Assembly: GCA_015657535.1 (NCBI GenBank)
Contig: JADHZB010000918.1
Location: 1,636-65,635, forward strand
Source: Nephromyces sp. MM_2019
Lineage: Eukaryota > Apicomplexa > Aconoidasida > Nephromycida
Direction: 5' to 3'
Length of the DNA stretch: 64,000 nt
Shown here: positions 23,223 to 35,266 of the stretch, piece after piece
Layout: the number at the start of each line of letters is the position of its first letter
Numbering within the stretch: position 1 is the first letter of the stretch
The notes under the pieces: model-generated
Seen by the model: the letters and a program-made list of their open reading frames with translations, nothing else
What the model was told of the DNA's origin: nothing
Databases searched by the model: none
Made by a program: the position numbers and the translations under genes

Positions 23223-25090
23223 AGTGAATAAAGAAGACACGTCTGAGTAAAATATATGCGAAATTAAAATTCAGGTATTGGGTTTTAAGATCTGATAATG
23301 CAAAACGTTTTGGGGGGGAAGGTTTAAAAAATTATTCTTTTAAAGTTTTGCTCTTAGATAATATATATGATTGATTTAATTTATAATAAAAGGGGTTGAA
23401 AAAGGAATTTAATAAGGGGAATAGTTATAAATCTTTTAAAATGGGTTAAGGGTAGAGGTGCGAATTTTTGAATACAATCAAATTAACTGAAAATACTTGT
23501 AGAGACAATTTGAACCTTATAAAGTGTGTATGCTTTGTATGTTATTTTGACAATTCCTTCAAAAAAAATTTTAAAAATTAAGCTAGTTTGTTTCTGGATG
23601 TTTTTGACTAGGATTTTTATCCTATTAATAATAAGTGTTGTATGTATGTTTTTTGCATAAATATATATGATATACACATGTTTTTTTATTCAATAATCAA
23701 TTTAACAAGAATGTAGGATATGTTTTCTCTAGCTTTAGCCAAAAATCAGGTTTATAAAAAAGCCAATAAAGCTTTCTTTTTAACTTTATGATCTACCTCC
23801 CATAAAAAATTATTGAATGAAATTTATTAATGCCAAAATTAAACAGTGTTTTTTATTATGAACAAGGATTATGTAATGTTAAGTCTGCAAATGTAATTAA
23901 TGTGCAGGAGCTGATTTTCATAAAGATCAATCAATATTGATTGTGATTTTAAGTTTTTGTTATGAACATGGTGGCTTGAATAATTTATATGGTAATCTTA
24001 TTATCTACGGGTATTAATACTGGTTATTTTCACGTGATAACAAATTGTAATAAATAAAATTTATATATGTAAATACATAAATATCTTTTCAGTTTTGTAT
24101 AATCAAATTAATATTAAACTGAATATAAATTAAGACTAAATATACGAATTTGTTTTATGGCAGACTTTAACAAGGTGATAAAAAATTTTATATAAACTTT
24201 TTATGCTGAAATCTGAAATTCAAAATTTAGTTCAATCAACATAACAATAATAAATTGAATAAAATATAAGCATATTGCCAACTTAAATATTTTCCGAGTT
24301 TTCCTACAGCTACTAAACTAATAAATGTTACAAAACTTATTTTCAACTCATAAAAGTCTCATTTTAACAATACATAAATATCTTTATATAATCATTAATT
24401 GGTATCGTGCTACTTTGCTTAGATAATTTTAATTTGGTACTTTTGGTTAGGAAGTTACAACATTATTATCATATATTCTTAATATATTTTTCGGGAATTT
24501 TCAAAAATTGAAATCAAACCGTACATAATTCTTTTACTAGTATTTATCAATCTTACTATTAGTGTTATTTATCTTTAATCACTAACTTAAAAAAATTATA
24601 CTAGTACGAAATTTTTTAAAAATGATAATAAGCTGATATCTTTTAGTTGTTAAGAATTCTTGTATTGTTATTATAATAAATATATTATTCAGTTGTGAAA
24701 CTAATCTAATCTGAACAAGGAAGTAAAATTTAGGTCATTTTAACAATACAAGTACATTACACATCACGTGATTAATAATAAAAATCACATCTTTTAAATA
24801 ATTAATATTGATTTAAACAGGGAGGGCTTATTCGACCAAGTTTTTATTACATGGTTAAATGAAAAATAGCATGGAGCTTACTAACAAAAATGCAATGATA
24901 ATAAAGCCTAATGTTATAACTATATGATATAGCCTCAATCTGGCTAAATCAGAAAAAAGTTCATACCAAGAAAAATTATTTCTTTAAAAGCCTTGATCAA
25001 AAAATTGCATAATCCTTAGGCTTGGTTAGGATTGGCCTCGGGCTCATCAGTTACGGCTAACAATATAATTTAGGAAAGGATTATTATCAT
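23223..25090. other. AT-rich spacer upstream of IscU
   Basis: About 1.9 kb with no supported exon. A run of seven G residues (around 23310) lies about 90 bp upstream of the IscU ATG, unusual in this AT-rich setting. A 64-codon minus-strand frame (23677-23483) has no features of a gene. Confidence 0.4.
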
Positions 25091-26197
25091 TCATGTTACA
25101 ATTAAGTGAAATATATCTCGTAAATTGTAGCTAAGCTTATTATAAATTTTACCATATTGAGGCCACTCATAATCCTTCATAGGTGGTCCGGGAACCATAG
25201 TGGTATCGAATTCATCGACTTGTACCATATGTGTTGGTACAGCAACCTCAATGTATCTTGGGACATAGACTTTCTCCTTCACAATGTTATATCTGAATAA
25301 TATTTATAAATCATTTTAATTAAAGTTATAAAATATTCAAATTGTAATGCTTACTTTGGTACAATTTGTGGCATAGCAAATTTCAAACTGGTTGTGACAT
25401 CCATAGGGACTGGTATATTTCTGAGTTATATATTGATAAATAATTCATTATAAGAGTAAAATTAAAATTAGCAAGCTAATTATTGTATCTTATCAATTTC
25501 ATATCAATTATAAAGTGGCAATAGATTCTTATAAGATACCTCTCAACAGCTTTCTCAATGGGAACCTGTCTTGCTTGAGGAACTGGAACTTGTAAAGTTT
25601 CAGGAACAGGGATTTGTTTGATAACAGATTGAATGCGGGTCTGGGGAACTTCTACAAATCTTTCTCTAACCACCTTTTATAAAACAATAGTATATTTTGT
25701 TTAATTTATATTTACAAACGCAAGAAAAATAACATTACTTGTTGATTATAAGTCTTCATGGAAGCATGTTGCTGAATTTGTTTTAAAAAAATGTTAAAAT
25801 GATCATTAGTCTCTGATTTACAGCTAAGTGTGTAGTCAATTTAGAAATTTGTCAAAAACTTATGCACGTACAATATACAACATATAGTACAAAATTGGTA
25901 ATGCTTAATATACTAACTAGTATTACATGATTTAGCGAAAAGAAGTCAAGTCATCTGTGAAATCAAAAACAAATTTGATACTAATACGAGTGATAATACA
26001 GTGATATAATTAGTTGAAACTGGATATAGTAGCAGTGTTTAATACTTATTTATTGATTCAATAAACTATTTCCGTACCCCAGTTGTGTATGGATTGTACA
26101 TAGCATTTCTGGAAGATGGGGGTAATGCCATCGTGCTCGTAATCATAGGTTCCGGGGAAGGCATGGAAAAATTTGGGAGAGGCGCACTTTGAGGCAT
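25091..26197 (-). CDS. Short alveolin (inner membrane complex protein)
   Basis: Five exons, 26197-26078, 25771-25739, 25673-25540, 25420-25355 and 25292-25091, join in phase to give 184 residues. The first 50 residues are Pro/Ser/Met-rich (MPQSAPLPNFSMPSPEP). The middle carries alveolin-type valine-proline repeats: RERFVEVPQTR, KQIPVPETLQVPVPQARQVP and RNIPVPMDV. The end has VKEKVYVPRYIEVAVPTHMV then an Asp/Pro-rich tail. Alveolins form the filament network under the alveolar sacs that supports the pellicle. This is a smaller paralogue of the two alveolin genes that follow and lacks their Cys-rich ends. The second exon is only 33 nt but keeps phase. Confidence 0.8.
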
Positions 26198-29100
26198 TTT
26201 GGCGTAATATATTAAACAAATATATTTAATCTTTTGGGTATATATAAAAATTAAAAAAATCAGTAATGTTAAATAATAAAGGCGACTTAGATGTTAATAA
26301 TTATATTTTACGTATAAAGATGTTATAAACTGGACATGGTAAATGAAAGAAAAAGGTTCAATTTATACATAAGTGAAAAATATTCTTGTTTTCTGAGTTT
26401 GGTGCTATACCCACTCAAAGAAAAATGGAAGCCACCTAAATCTCTAATAAATAAATCTCCTGCTTGATATTTCAGCTGTTTGGATAGAAAAAAGTAATAT
26501 AAAAAGAAGAATAAAACAATGGGAAGTAGTGCTAAATTCTTCTAGTGTGATTTCATGCAACCTGAAAATAATTGTGCATATGCGTGTTAGCATATGTTAC
26601 GATAATTTGGGGGGAAATTGTCAGTTGTGACAGTGCGATAAGTGTATCCACTCTTACGTAAGTTTAGTTTCATTTAAATTTTGAGTGGTACAAATACTGC
26701 TTACTTAACACCTTTCTAAATAATTTCTAATCCTGAACTTGAAATCATTAGGAGTCAATCACTTATAAGCACCTTGTAAAAATGATTTTAGTAGTAGTGC
26801 TGTTGCTGGTACTGCGGTACTCACTGACCAAGAGTTCTTTCTAGTCTTAAAGTATTTCACAAGATTACTAAATAATTACTAAGTGAAACATTTCAAGCTC
26901 AACCGAATGTTAGTTGTTTCTAGAGCTTAACAAAATGTAAGTGAGCTATTTCATGAAACACCCATACACTCGTTTTAATTGGCTCCTTTTGAAGCATATA
27001 TATAAATGTAAAAAAATCATAAAACTCCTCTGCTTTAAAAAAGTTTAAACTTTAGCTGACTGGAAACTTAACGAAAATATTTTCCACGACATTATGCTAC
27101 CTTGTTAATTTGTCTAAACAATTAGAATATATATATATAATACATACAACATTACTCAAGATAACTTTATGCCAACCATCTAAAAACATATCATCTTGCA
27201 CCAAAATAGATCTTCTAAATAAGCACCTAAACCTAAAAGATCACTTCTGCTTTGTCAACTTTTTGGTGATATACAATTAGATAAACAAATTGGCTTAAGT
27301 GAAAAAGAGAACTCAAAAATTAATTGGAAACATATTTTACTAAAAGTGCTTTTTTGAAATGTTCTTCTAAGTTTAAGCTTTAGCTATTCTATATTTAACT
27401 TTTATGAAAAAGGAATAAACAAAACTAAAATAATAACCAAAATAACAAAAAGTAGACACTAAACATAGCTATTAGCTGCAATGCTTTTTCTTGCAAAAGT
27501 TCAATATCTCAAGTCACTTTTTAATTTTGGCACTATAAAACAACTAAAAATGTTCAGTTGAACACTTTTATATTATTGAAAGACCTGATTTTAGAAATTT
27601 CTTATGTATGACAGACACCCAAGTACTGTTAATTTGAAGATTAAGCTATAAAATCAATTTGATTACTGTTGATCCATAAGAATCAACAACCATTGCAAAA
27701 ACTCAAATACTAGAATAATCTTTTATTAAAACTTTAAGCAAATTTTGTAGCGTGATTAACATTAATAAGGTATACTAATTTTTAATTTACTTAAAGCTCA
27801 ATTTATGGTATCAGAATGTAAAATAATGTTATCTCAATTCTCTTTTGACAGGTGTTTGATATCCTCACCAAATTAGTTTCAGTAACAATGATGAAACTCT
27901 ATTTTAAGAGTTTTCTAGTAGAAAAACAAACATTATATAACTTTTATGGAAAAAAATTTTAACATCAAATAGTTAAACGATAAAACATCTACAACTTTTA
28001 TCAGAATTATCTACTAGCATTTACTTGAACCTGCAAGTTGGATAGTAATAATGTTGTGTGAATAAATGAGACACCTCCACTATTATTTAACGGAATAAAA
28101 AGTTTAGCTCTCCTTTTCAGAAATATTTTTATTTAGGATCGTCATGAGAAGTTTAAATATTAAAAAAGTTTTATTAACCATCAAAACTCAAAAAATTTAA
28201 GTTTTGAATTTAAATTCTCGGTCATATCATGTAATTATTCAAGCAAACCCCCCAAACTGTTAACTATTAAAAAAGGTAATAAAAATATTCAGTATGACTT
28301 CGAATAGCATGCACGAAATTGTTTAAATAGAAATCATTTTGAAAATTCAAGCCTTTGAACAGATTAGAAAAATGTATTTATTATCTGTGATGAAAATAAG
28401 TAAAGATATCATGTTTAAATTATTTTTGAAGTCTTTATAAAGAACATGAAACTTATTGGGCCAAATTCTTACAACATATTGTACCTATTACTTTAATTTA
28501 GGTATGATCAGTTAAAATATATGTTGTTTATTTGAAATCCAAAGTGGCTATTAAGCAAATAATGTCTTACCAGGAAAAATGTACAAGCCTTATAATTGCT
28601 AACAAGTGTATGTTTAATCACTAACTGTCAACAGTTGAAAGATTAAATCGAAGATTAAGTTGTTGATTTGTTGATCCCTTTTATTATTTAAATAATTAGG
28701 ATCTATGAAAAGATATTTTCAAATACCTGAAATTTTTTTTAATCTCTATATCATATTTATTGCAGCTCACATTATATAGAAACATTCTCTTTGATAAAGA
28801 CTGACTAAGGGCTTACCAAGCTCAATACGATTAAGACTAGTGTTTTAAATTATTAGGCGATGCAATATAGAAAAAACTTTATTATTGCTCTGAAAACATT
28901 TACAAAATGGCTATAGTTACAAAATTTACCATTCAAGTAAAGGTTAAATAGATGGTGAGTGAGCTTTTCACACTACACATAAAATATTAATATTATAAAA
29001 ACACAGTCGATTAAGATATTTTTAGCTCGATTTTCCCCAGAATAGCAAGATACTTAATTATCCACGTGAAAGAGTACCACACACTTAAGAAAAACGAATT

Positions 29101-29808
29101 ATTTTTATTTATATTAAACATTCATTAACTACTTTAAAAGACAGCTCTAGTAGAAAAATTACTGGTTTGCAAGAAGTTTGTGTTTCAAGAAAAAAGTGCT
29201 TTCAATGATACATCCACAAAAATTGATATTTATAGTAGACTAATATTGGTAATTGCAATGTTTTAGTAAATTAAAAGCCTTGGAGCCTCATATTTATTGC
29301 AAATTTGCACCTCAACTTGCATCTTTTAAGAAAATTTCAACTTACCACGCATATATCTACACTAGATGAGCTTATATTTGTTTAATTCAATTGAGAATTA
29401 AGACTACAAGTAACTGCACTAGGCTTCTTTATGTTGTTAATAATTAAAATTCTGAATATAATTAGTTTTCATTTTGATTTTCAAGAATATTGAATTTGAA
29501 GGTAAGCAATATGCACAGTTTTATAAAAACTTGGTCCAAGAGAGAGGATAAATAGGAAGTACATTTTAACAAAAATTTCTTGTAACTTAAACATCAAAAA
29601 AGATTATTTATTAATTAAATAGCAAAGAAGTGCTTTATGAGCTTGAACTCAGAAAACTAAAAACTTAATCTATATAGATTTTGAAATTATATTCTAATTT
29701 CTCAATTAGCTAAAATTTATGTGAAAACATTAACAACGCCCATTATGACTATCTGAATCTTACTACTTTGTAAACATTAGCATTAGTTAACAAGTAAATT
29801 GTAAAAAT
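26198..29808. other. Long AT-rich spacer between two alveolin genes
   Basis: 3.6 kb without a supported exon, RNA gene or tandem repeat. A GGGGGG run near 26610 lies about 410 bp upstream of the short alveolin start. Many TA-rich words recur but no ordered structure is visible by eye. Confidence 0.4.
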
Positions 29809-32079
29809 TTATGTGTTATAATTTGGGATCATCTGAGTAACAATTTCTTGGTTAGTTCCCTCCTGAGTAGCTGCGGGGCTTTGCATAACAGGAACCGAAG
29901 GGTAGCCCTGCTGAGCCATAATTTCGACAGGATGCCCCTGAGGCAAATTCTGAGAAACAGGAATAAAAATGCTGATTTGTAGAATTATTTTAAGTGAGAT
30001 AGGCTGTTTATCATATAATCAATTAAAAACTTCATGGTTTCTAGGAATAAACTTTAAAGTTGTTATACGTTTTATGTTTTAATTTAGGAATTGAGCCCTA
30101 TTAGTAATCGCTACGGATTACGTATTATTTACTTGAATTTATGTTTCACAAAACAATGAGTTATTGTAACCAAAATATAATTATGTAATTTAGGTATATG
30201 ATAAACATACTCATTTCCAATTCATTATTTTAGATAATCTGGAAAGTATCAACTTACATCATAGCTTGTTATTTTGCCACTTTGAGTTGAACAAAATGGG
30301 AAAACCGAATAACAAGGGCCACCAGGCTCACATAACCCTGAGTAATTATCATTTCCATGATAATATAGAGGTAATAGCTGTGGGTTAGAAATTGCCTCTT
30401 TAGGAACTGGGTGTTCAATGGTGCGCTGGACATGAACTGGAACTGGAACTTCCTTATATCTTAAAAATTGGTGTATTTATTGATAGCAATTTGGAATTAA
30501 AATAGTGCTTCGTCATTTGAATAATCTATATCAATAATAAGTCTTTCAAATTCATAATTTCTAGTCTTACTTTGGTTCAATTTTTGGGCATAAGTATTCT
30601 TGAACTATCTGAAGCTCAACAGGCACAGGAACATTTCTGTCGACCAATTTTTCAACTGGGATGGGTCTGTAATGGGTCATAGGAACCTCTACTGGCTTCG
30701 GTATATGGCGATATTGAGGAGTCATTACGTTTCTGTAAGTGTGCTGTTAATAATTAAAACAATTTACATTGGAGATTTCAAAAAAACTTGAACCAAGTTT
30801 CTAGTCTACTAGAGTACTACTAGTACACTTTTGCTAGTGAGTTGTCTAAACTGTCTAGTTAAAAATTGAGAAAAAAAAAGTCTTTACAAAGGTTATTTCT
30901 GATACCTGTACATGGGGCACCTCAACAACTTTTTCTAACTCAAATGGCTTTTGCTGCTGCTGCTGCTCAGTTTCTTCTGGCTCTCTTTGTTCCGGCTCTG
31001 CTATGGATTGATCAATATGTGCCATCTTTATTAATGAAAAAAATTGTTAGGAATAGATTAAAAAAACAATGAAGACTAGGGTCACTATATCATAATTTAC
31101 GAAAACTAACTATATGGAAGTATTTATAGTTACGATTATGGCTTACACTACATAAAAAACACATTAATTCGCAAGTTATTTGATTTTAATTCTTACTGTT
31201 TTATAGTCAACATTAGGAATTTCAACTATCTTTTCTTTTAAGATTCTTTTTGGCACTGGTATCACACGTTCTTGTACCATAATTTTTGGGATTTCAACTA
31301 TTTTTTCTTTATAAACATATTGAGGTACTTCTACAATCTTGTCAACAACCTGAGCAAAACTTCCACAAGTCCATAAAACCACAATTTTTATAAGAGTATA
31401 AACTTTCTCACCTTGATTTGTGGCACCTCAACAACTTTTTCCTGATAAATTGGCTTCGATACTTCTTTCACACGCTCTTGTATAATTGGCTTTGGTACAT
31501 GTATGATGGCCTCCTGTACTACAGTTTTGGGTACCTCTACAATTTTCTCAACATATCTGATTTCTGGTACTTCAATAAATTTTTCTTCAACGTATTCTTT
31601 CATAACTTCAATCAATTTTTCCTATTGACACAGGAGCATATAAAGATGTTAAAGGAAAATAATTTAGTATTTACTAATTATCAATTCCGATTTTTATTAA
31701 TTCAGTGATGTAAATTCCATAACTATTGAATTAAAACTTAATTTTCAAATTTATTTGGAAAAGTTTATGACAATTTCATATGTATGTCTTCAATGATATG
31801 TCAGCTTTCCATAATTACAATAGTCAGTTATATTTAAACCAAAAGTGCTTATTTCCACAAGACTTTAGCCGATAGGTAATTAATTAAGCTATAATGGAAT
31901 TTACTTTACATTTTTAAATTAAAATTAAAGTTCAGTACCTGAACTATAGGTTCCAAGACTTTCGCATTTTCTGGGGGCTGGAAATTTTTGCTCAGATACT
32001 GGTTCTGACTAGGGTCTCCCTCGTACCCTTCGCCCTGTTCACAACATGGGCTACAGGGAGAATAACAATCATTCCACAT
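29809..32079 (-). CDS. Alveolin (IMC protein) with Cys-rich N-terminus
   Basis: Seven exons join in phase to 379 residues: 32079-31939, 31621-31412, 31349-31197, 31025-30906, 30743-30571, 30459-30258 and 29949-29809. The N-terminus MWNDCYSPCSPCCEQGEG is Cys-rich, as in IMC proteins where such Cys are palmitoylated. Exons 2-3 hold at least nine alveolin repeats of the type EKIVEVPK, EKFIEVPE and ERVIPVPK. Exons 4-6 have an acidic Gln-rich linker, then KPVEVPMTHYRPIPVEKLVD, RNVPVPVEL and KEVPVPVHVQR, followed by a Cys/Gly stretch (GLCEPGGPC). Exon 4 begins ATG (31025), so two shorter genes are possible. However, its upstream acceptor (polypyrimidine then TAATAAAG), exact phase and the same domain order in the neighbour at 32642 favour one gene. 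The product should localise to the cortical alveolin network. Confidence 0.8.
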
Positions 32080-32641
32080 TATTTATTATTAAGGGCTAGT
32101 GTAGAAATTTAACCGGCTAATTTATCTAAAATTATGATTTATATCAAATTTTCATAAAAGCAAAATAATTTCTTTAATTTTATTTTAGAATAAAATGAAA
32201 ACTTATAATATTATTCATTAATAAAAATTAAGTTATAAGTATTTCAATATAATATATTGTAGAATTTAATGCAATAGATTATGGATACAAACAAAAATAA
32301 AATATAATCAAACTGAAATGCTAGATTAATAGAAAAGTGACTCATTCACTAATAAGTAGCAATTTAAATGAGATATTATACTTATATTAAATAAAATTTT
32401 GGACCATTTAAATACTTTGATATATTTTAATGTATAATTAATACCATGATCTTATTCTAGTAATTCATATAAATTAATTAAGTTCGATGTAATTTGTAAA
32501 ATTTTCACAAAAAATTTTGCCTTTTCAAACATACTAAAATTTAGAATTTTATAGTTAGCTAATCTTGAATTGAATTCTAAACAATATATTCGAATAATTA
32601 ATGGTTTTTTGATGCATTGAAATAAAATAAATATTCAAGAA
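32080..32641. promoter_or_regulatory. Bidirectional promoter region of two divergent alveolins
   Basis: Only 562 bp of very AT-rich DNA separates the ATG codons of the minus-strand alveolin (32079) and plus-strand alveolin (32642). Both promoters and 5' UTRs must fit here, so joint expression during daughter-cell pellicle assembly is a reasonable inference. No defined motif was identified. Confidence 0.55.
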
Positions 32642-35266
32642 ATGTTCAGTAACTGCTCAGACTGCTGTGCTCCTGATGATGGAACACAAAATAAGTGCAG
32701 TGACTGCTGTAATCCTGGTGAAAGAGATCATTTAAACCAAGGATTTGTTGATCGCGCAAGATCTACACAGGTTGCTGAAAACACACAAAGGCAATGGGTA
32801 AGTACTATAGTCAGATTCTTAAAGAATTTGAAATTTAAGCTTCCTGTTAAATTTATTGAAAGTCAATTTCCACTTTATAATAAGCCTGAAATAATTTGTC
32901 GATAAAAATCCTCACAGTTAATGGGATAAATGCTTATATAATTCTTAATTTGACAAGTTTCAAATTCTTTAAAAATATATGTAATTTCTATAGTAGAAAA
33001 TGATCAATTTATGACCTGAATAAAAAAAAATTTTATAATAGTGAAAAAATTATTTCATATTTTACAAATGTATTATAGTGATTCAATGTTTGGGTTGAGG
33101 TTTCATTTGTAGTTTTAGTAAATTTTGGCCTAACTTTAAATATTAACACTTGTTTTTTAGTGCCTGTATATTTTTTCAAATTTCAAAGTCAATAAAAATA
33201 GTGTTTTAATAATTTGTTAGAGTTTCAGTGTGATAAATTTCTAATTTTTTAATACTTAATAGATGCAAGTACCCACATATCAACCAATTGATGTTGTTAC
33301 AAAGACGGTCGAAATACCAGTCACTCAAACTAAAGAAACAAGGGTACCAAAAATTATAATAGAAGAGAAGATTATCGAAAAGCCTAAGTATATTTATGAG
33401 CGTGTTGAAAAGGTAAGACCTATTTAATTAAATTATAGTCAAAATGCCCTGTGCTTGTCAAAATACAAGGATTTAAACTTGGTTCTGAAAATGAATTTTT
33501 AGGTTGTCGAAGTTCCTGAGATTAAATATGTGGATAAAGTTGTTGAAATTCCACAATATCATTATCAGTATAAATATGTTCCAAAGATAGAAACCAAAGA
33601 GAATATTATACAAAAACCAAGAGTAGAAGTTAAATATATTGAAAAAATCATAGAAGTACCACAAATTAAAGAAGTGGTTCGCTATCATGACATTGAAACT
33701 ATTGAAGAAGTTATCAAGTGAGAAATCATATATAACTTATCTTTTTATGTGATGTTTTCAAAATGTTAATAAATATAGGACTAAGAATAAATAATCTCAT
33801 ATTATCCTAAACCGTTCAGATATGTCCCCAAAGGAGAGAAAATACCAGATGTATGGCAAAAGATACAATCAGAAACCATTGAATCCTCAATGGGAGACTC
33901 TTCTTCAGTCAAACCAGTTTCATTTAATGAACAAAGTGGCAATCATGAAGCCCCAATGGGTGCTACTATACCAGGGACACCATTTTTAGCTTACCCAGGA
34001 ATGGCGGAGGCAGCACAAGCAGAGGTATGTTTATATTTTTGTGTTAAAATCTATATAATGCAGACCATTAAATCTGTAACCATGGTCTATGTAGTATATT
34101 AAAATTAAGGGGTTTATTTTTTAATTTTTGACAGAAAATGACACGAATTGAGCAGATATTTAGACCCAAAGTTGTAAAAAATATTGAAATTCAAAAGCAC
34201 GTTCCCATCTCTGTTGATGTCCCCGTGCCTTATATGGTTCCCAAGTAAGTAGTATTCTATGTAGCACAATGAATAAGCGGATTTAATCAAGTAGATTATA
34301 AAAGATTAGAAGCATATTATATATATTAGACTTGTCCAATAATAATCAAACAAAATACAAATATACAATTGTTTTAGAAATGTCCTGCATCAGCTCATCA
34401 GTTTGAGATCAATAGAATTTAATTGCATGATCAAAATAATAAACATATCTATTCAATTACTTATACTTTGTTACAGGCCCCTTCTAGTTCCTGTGCATGT
34501 TCCTGTTTTGAAGTTCCGTGATCATTTCATACCTGTCCCTGTGAGACGTGTAGTGGTGCCTCGCATCAGGTGGACTAATGAAGTTTATGAAGTTGAATGT
34601 AACAGAGAAAAGCCATTCCTTCAAGTCCAGGATGTCATTAAGCCTGTTCCATGCGATGTCGAGATCAATGTTCATGAATTTGTTGACAAGGCACAACCCA
34701 TCAACCCCACTGAGTTATCACAAGCCGATGTTCATGCTATGTGGATGCGTGTCAACGCTGATTTGGCTGAGAAGAAAAAAGAAGAGATGGGTGAAAACTA
34801 TCCATCCGTTAAACACCCAGCTGGAACAACATTTGGGGAACCAGGAACAGAAGAACAAGCTGAAGGTGAAGAAGCAGCTGATCCTGAAGCACCAGCAGAA
34901 CCAACTACCGAAGAAAAGCCTGGAAATGATCCAATGGCTCTACACCCAGGTCACCCGCTCGCAATGTCATATATGCAAAACCAATGGATGAAGAAAACAA
35001 CTACTGATACTCATCAAATGTATTCACCACAGTGGTTTGAAACACATCAAAAAGCATTGTACAATATGACAATGCAGAATCCTACCCAGGTACAGCTCTC
35101 ACCTGAGCAAGCCGCACAGTTTCAACCTGAAAATCCAGTTTTTGGTGATGCTCAATGGATGTCGACAAAATCAGAGAATCAAAAAGTGGCAGACAAAAGC
35201 AAATCCAGTGCATGTTCCCCTTGTTGTGAACCCAATCCAGATGCTGCATGCTGCGGACCCTGTTAG
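32642..35266 (+). CDS. Alveolin (IMC protein) with Cys-rich ends
   Basis: Six exons, 32642-32797, 33263-33412, 33503-33717, 33820-34024, 34135-34244 and 34477-35266, join in phase to 541 residues. The N-terminus MFSNCSDCCAPDDGTQNKCS is Cys-rich. Exons 2-3 carry alveolin repeats such as KTVEIPVTQTKETRVPK, EKIIEKPKYIYERVEKVVEV, KYVDKVVEIPQYHYQ and EKIIEVPQIKEVV. Exons 5-6 form a valine-proline block (QKHVPISVDVPVPYMVPK, LLVPVHVPVLKFRDHFIPVP, RRVVVPRIRW) and a conserved stretch with VIKPVPCDVEINVHEFVDKA. The C-terminal 250 residues are Glu/Pro/Gln-rich and end CSPCCEPNPDAACCGPC, a likely acylation cluster. This order matches conserved apicomplexan IMC1-class alveolins. It is head-to-head with the 29809-32079 alveolin, and the shared architecture suggests an inverted duplication. 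Confidence 0.92.
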
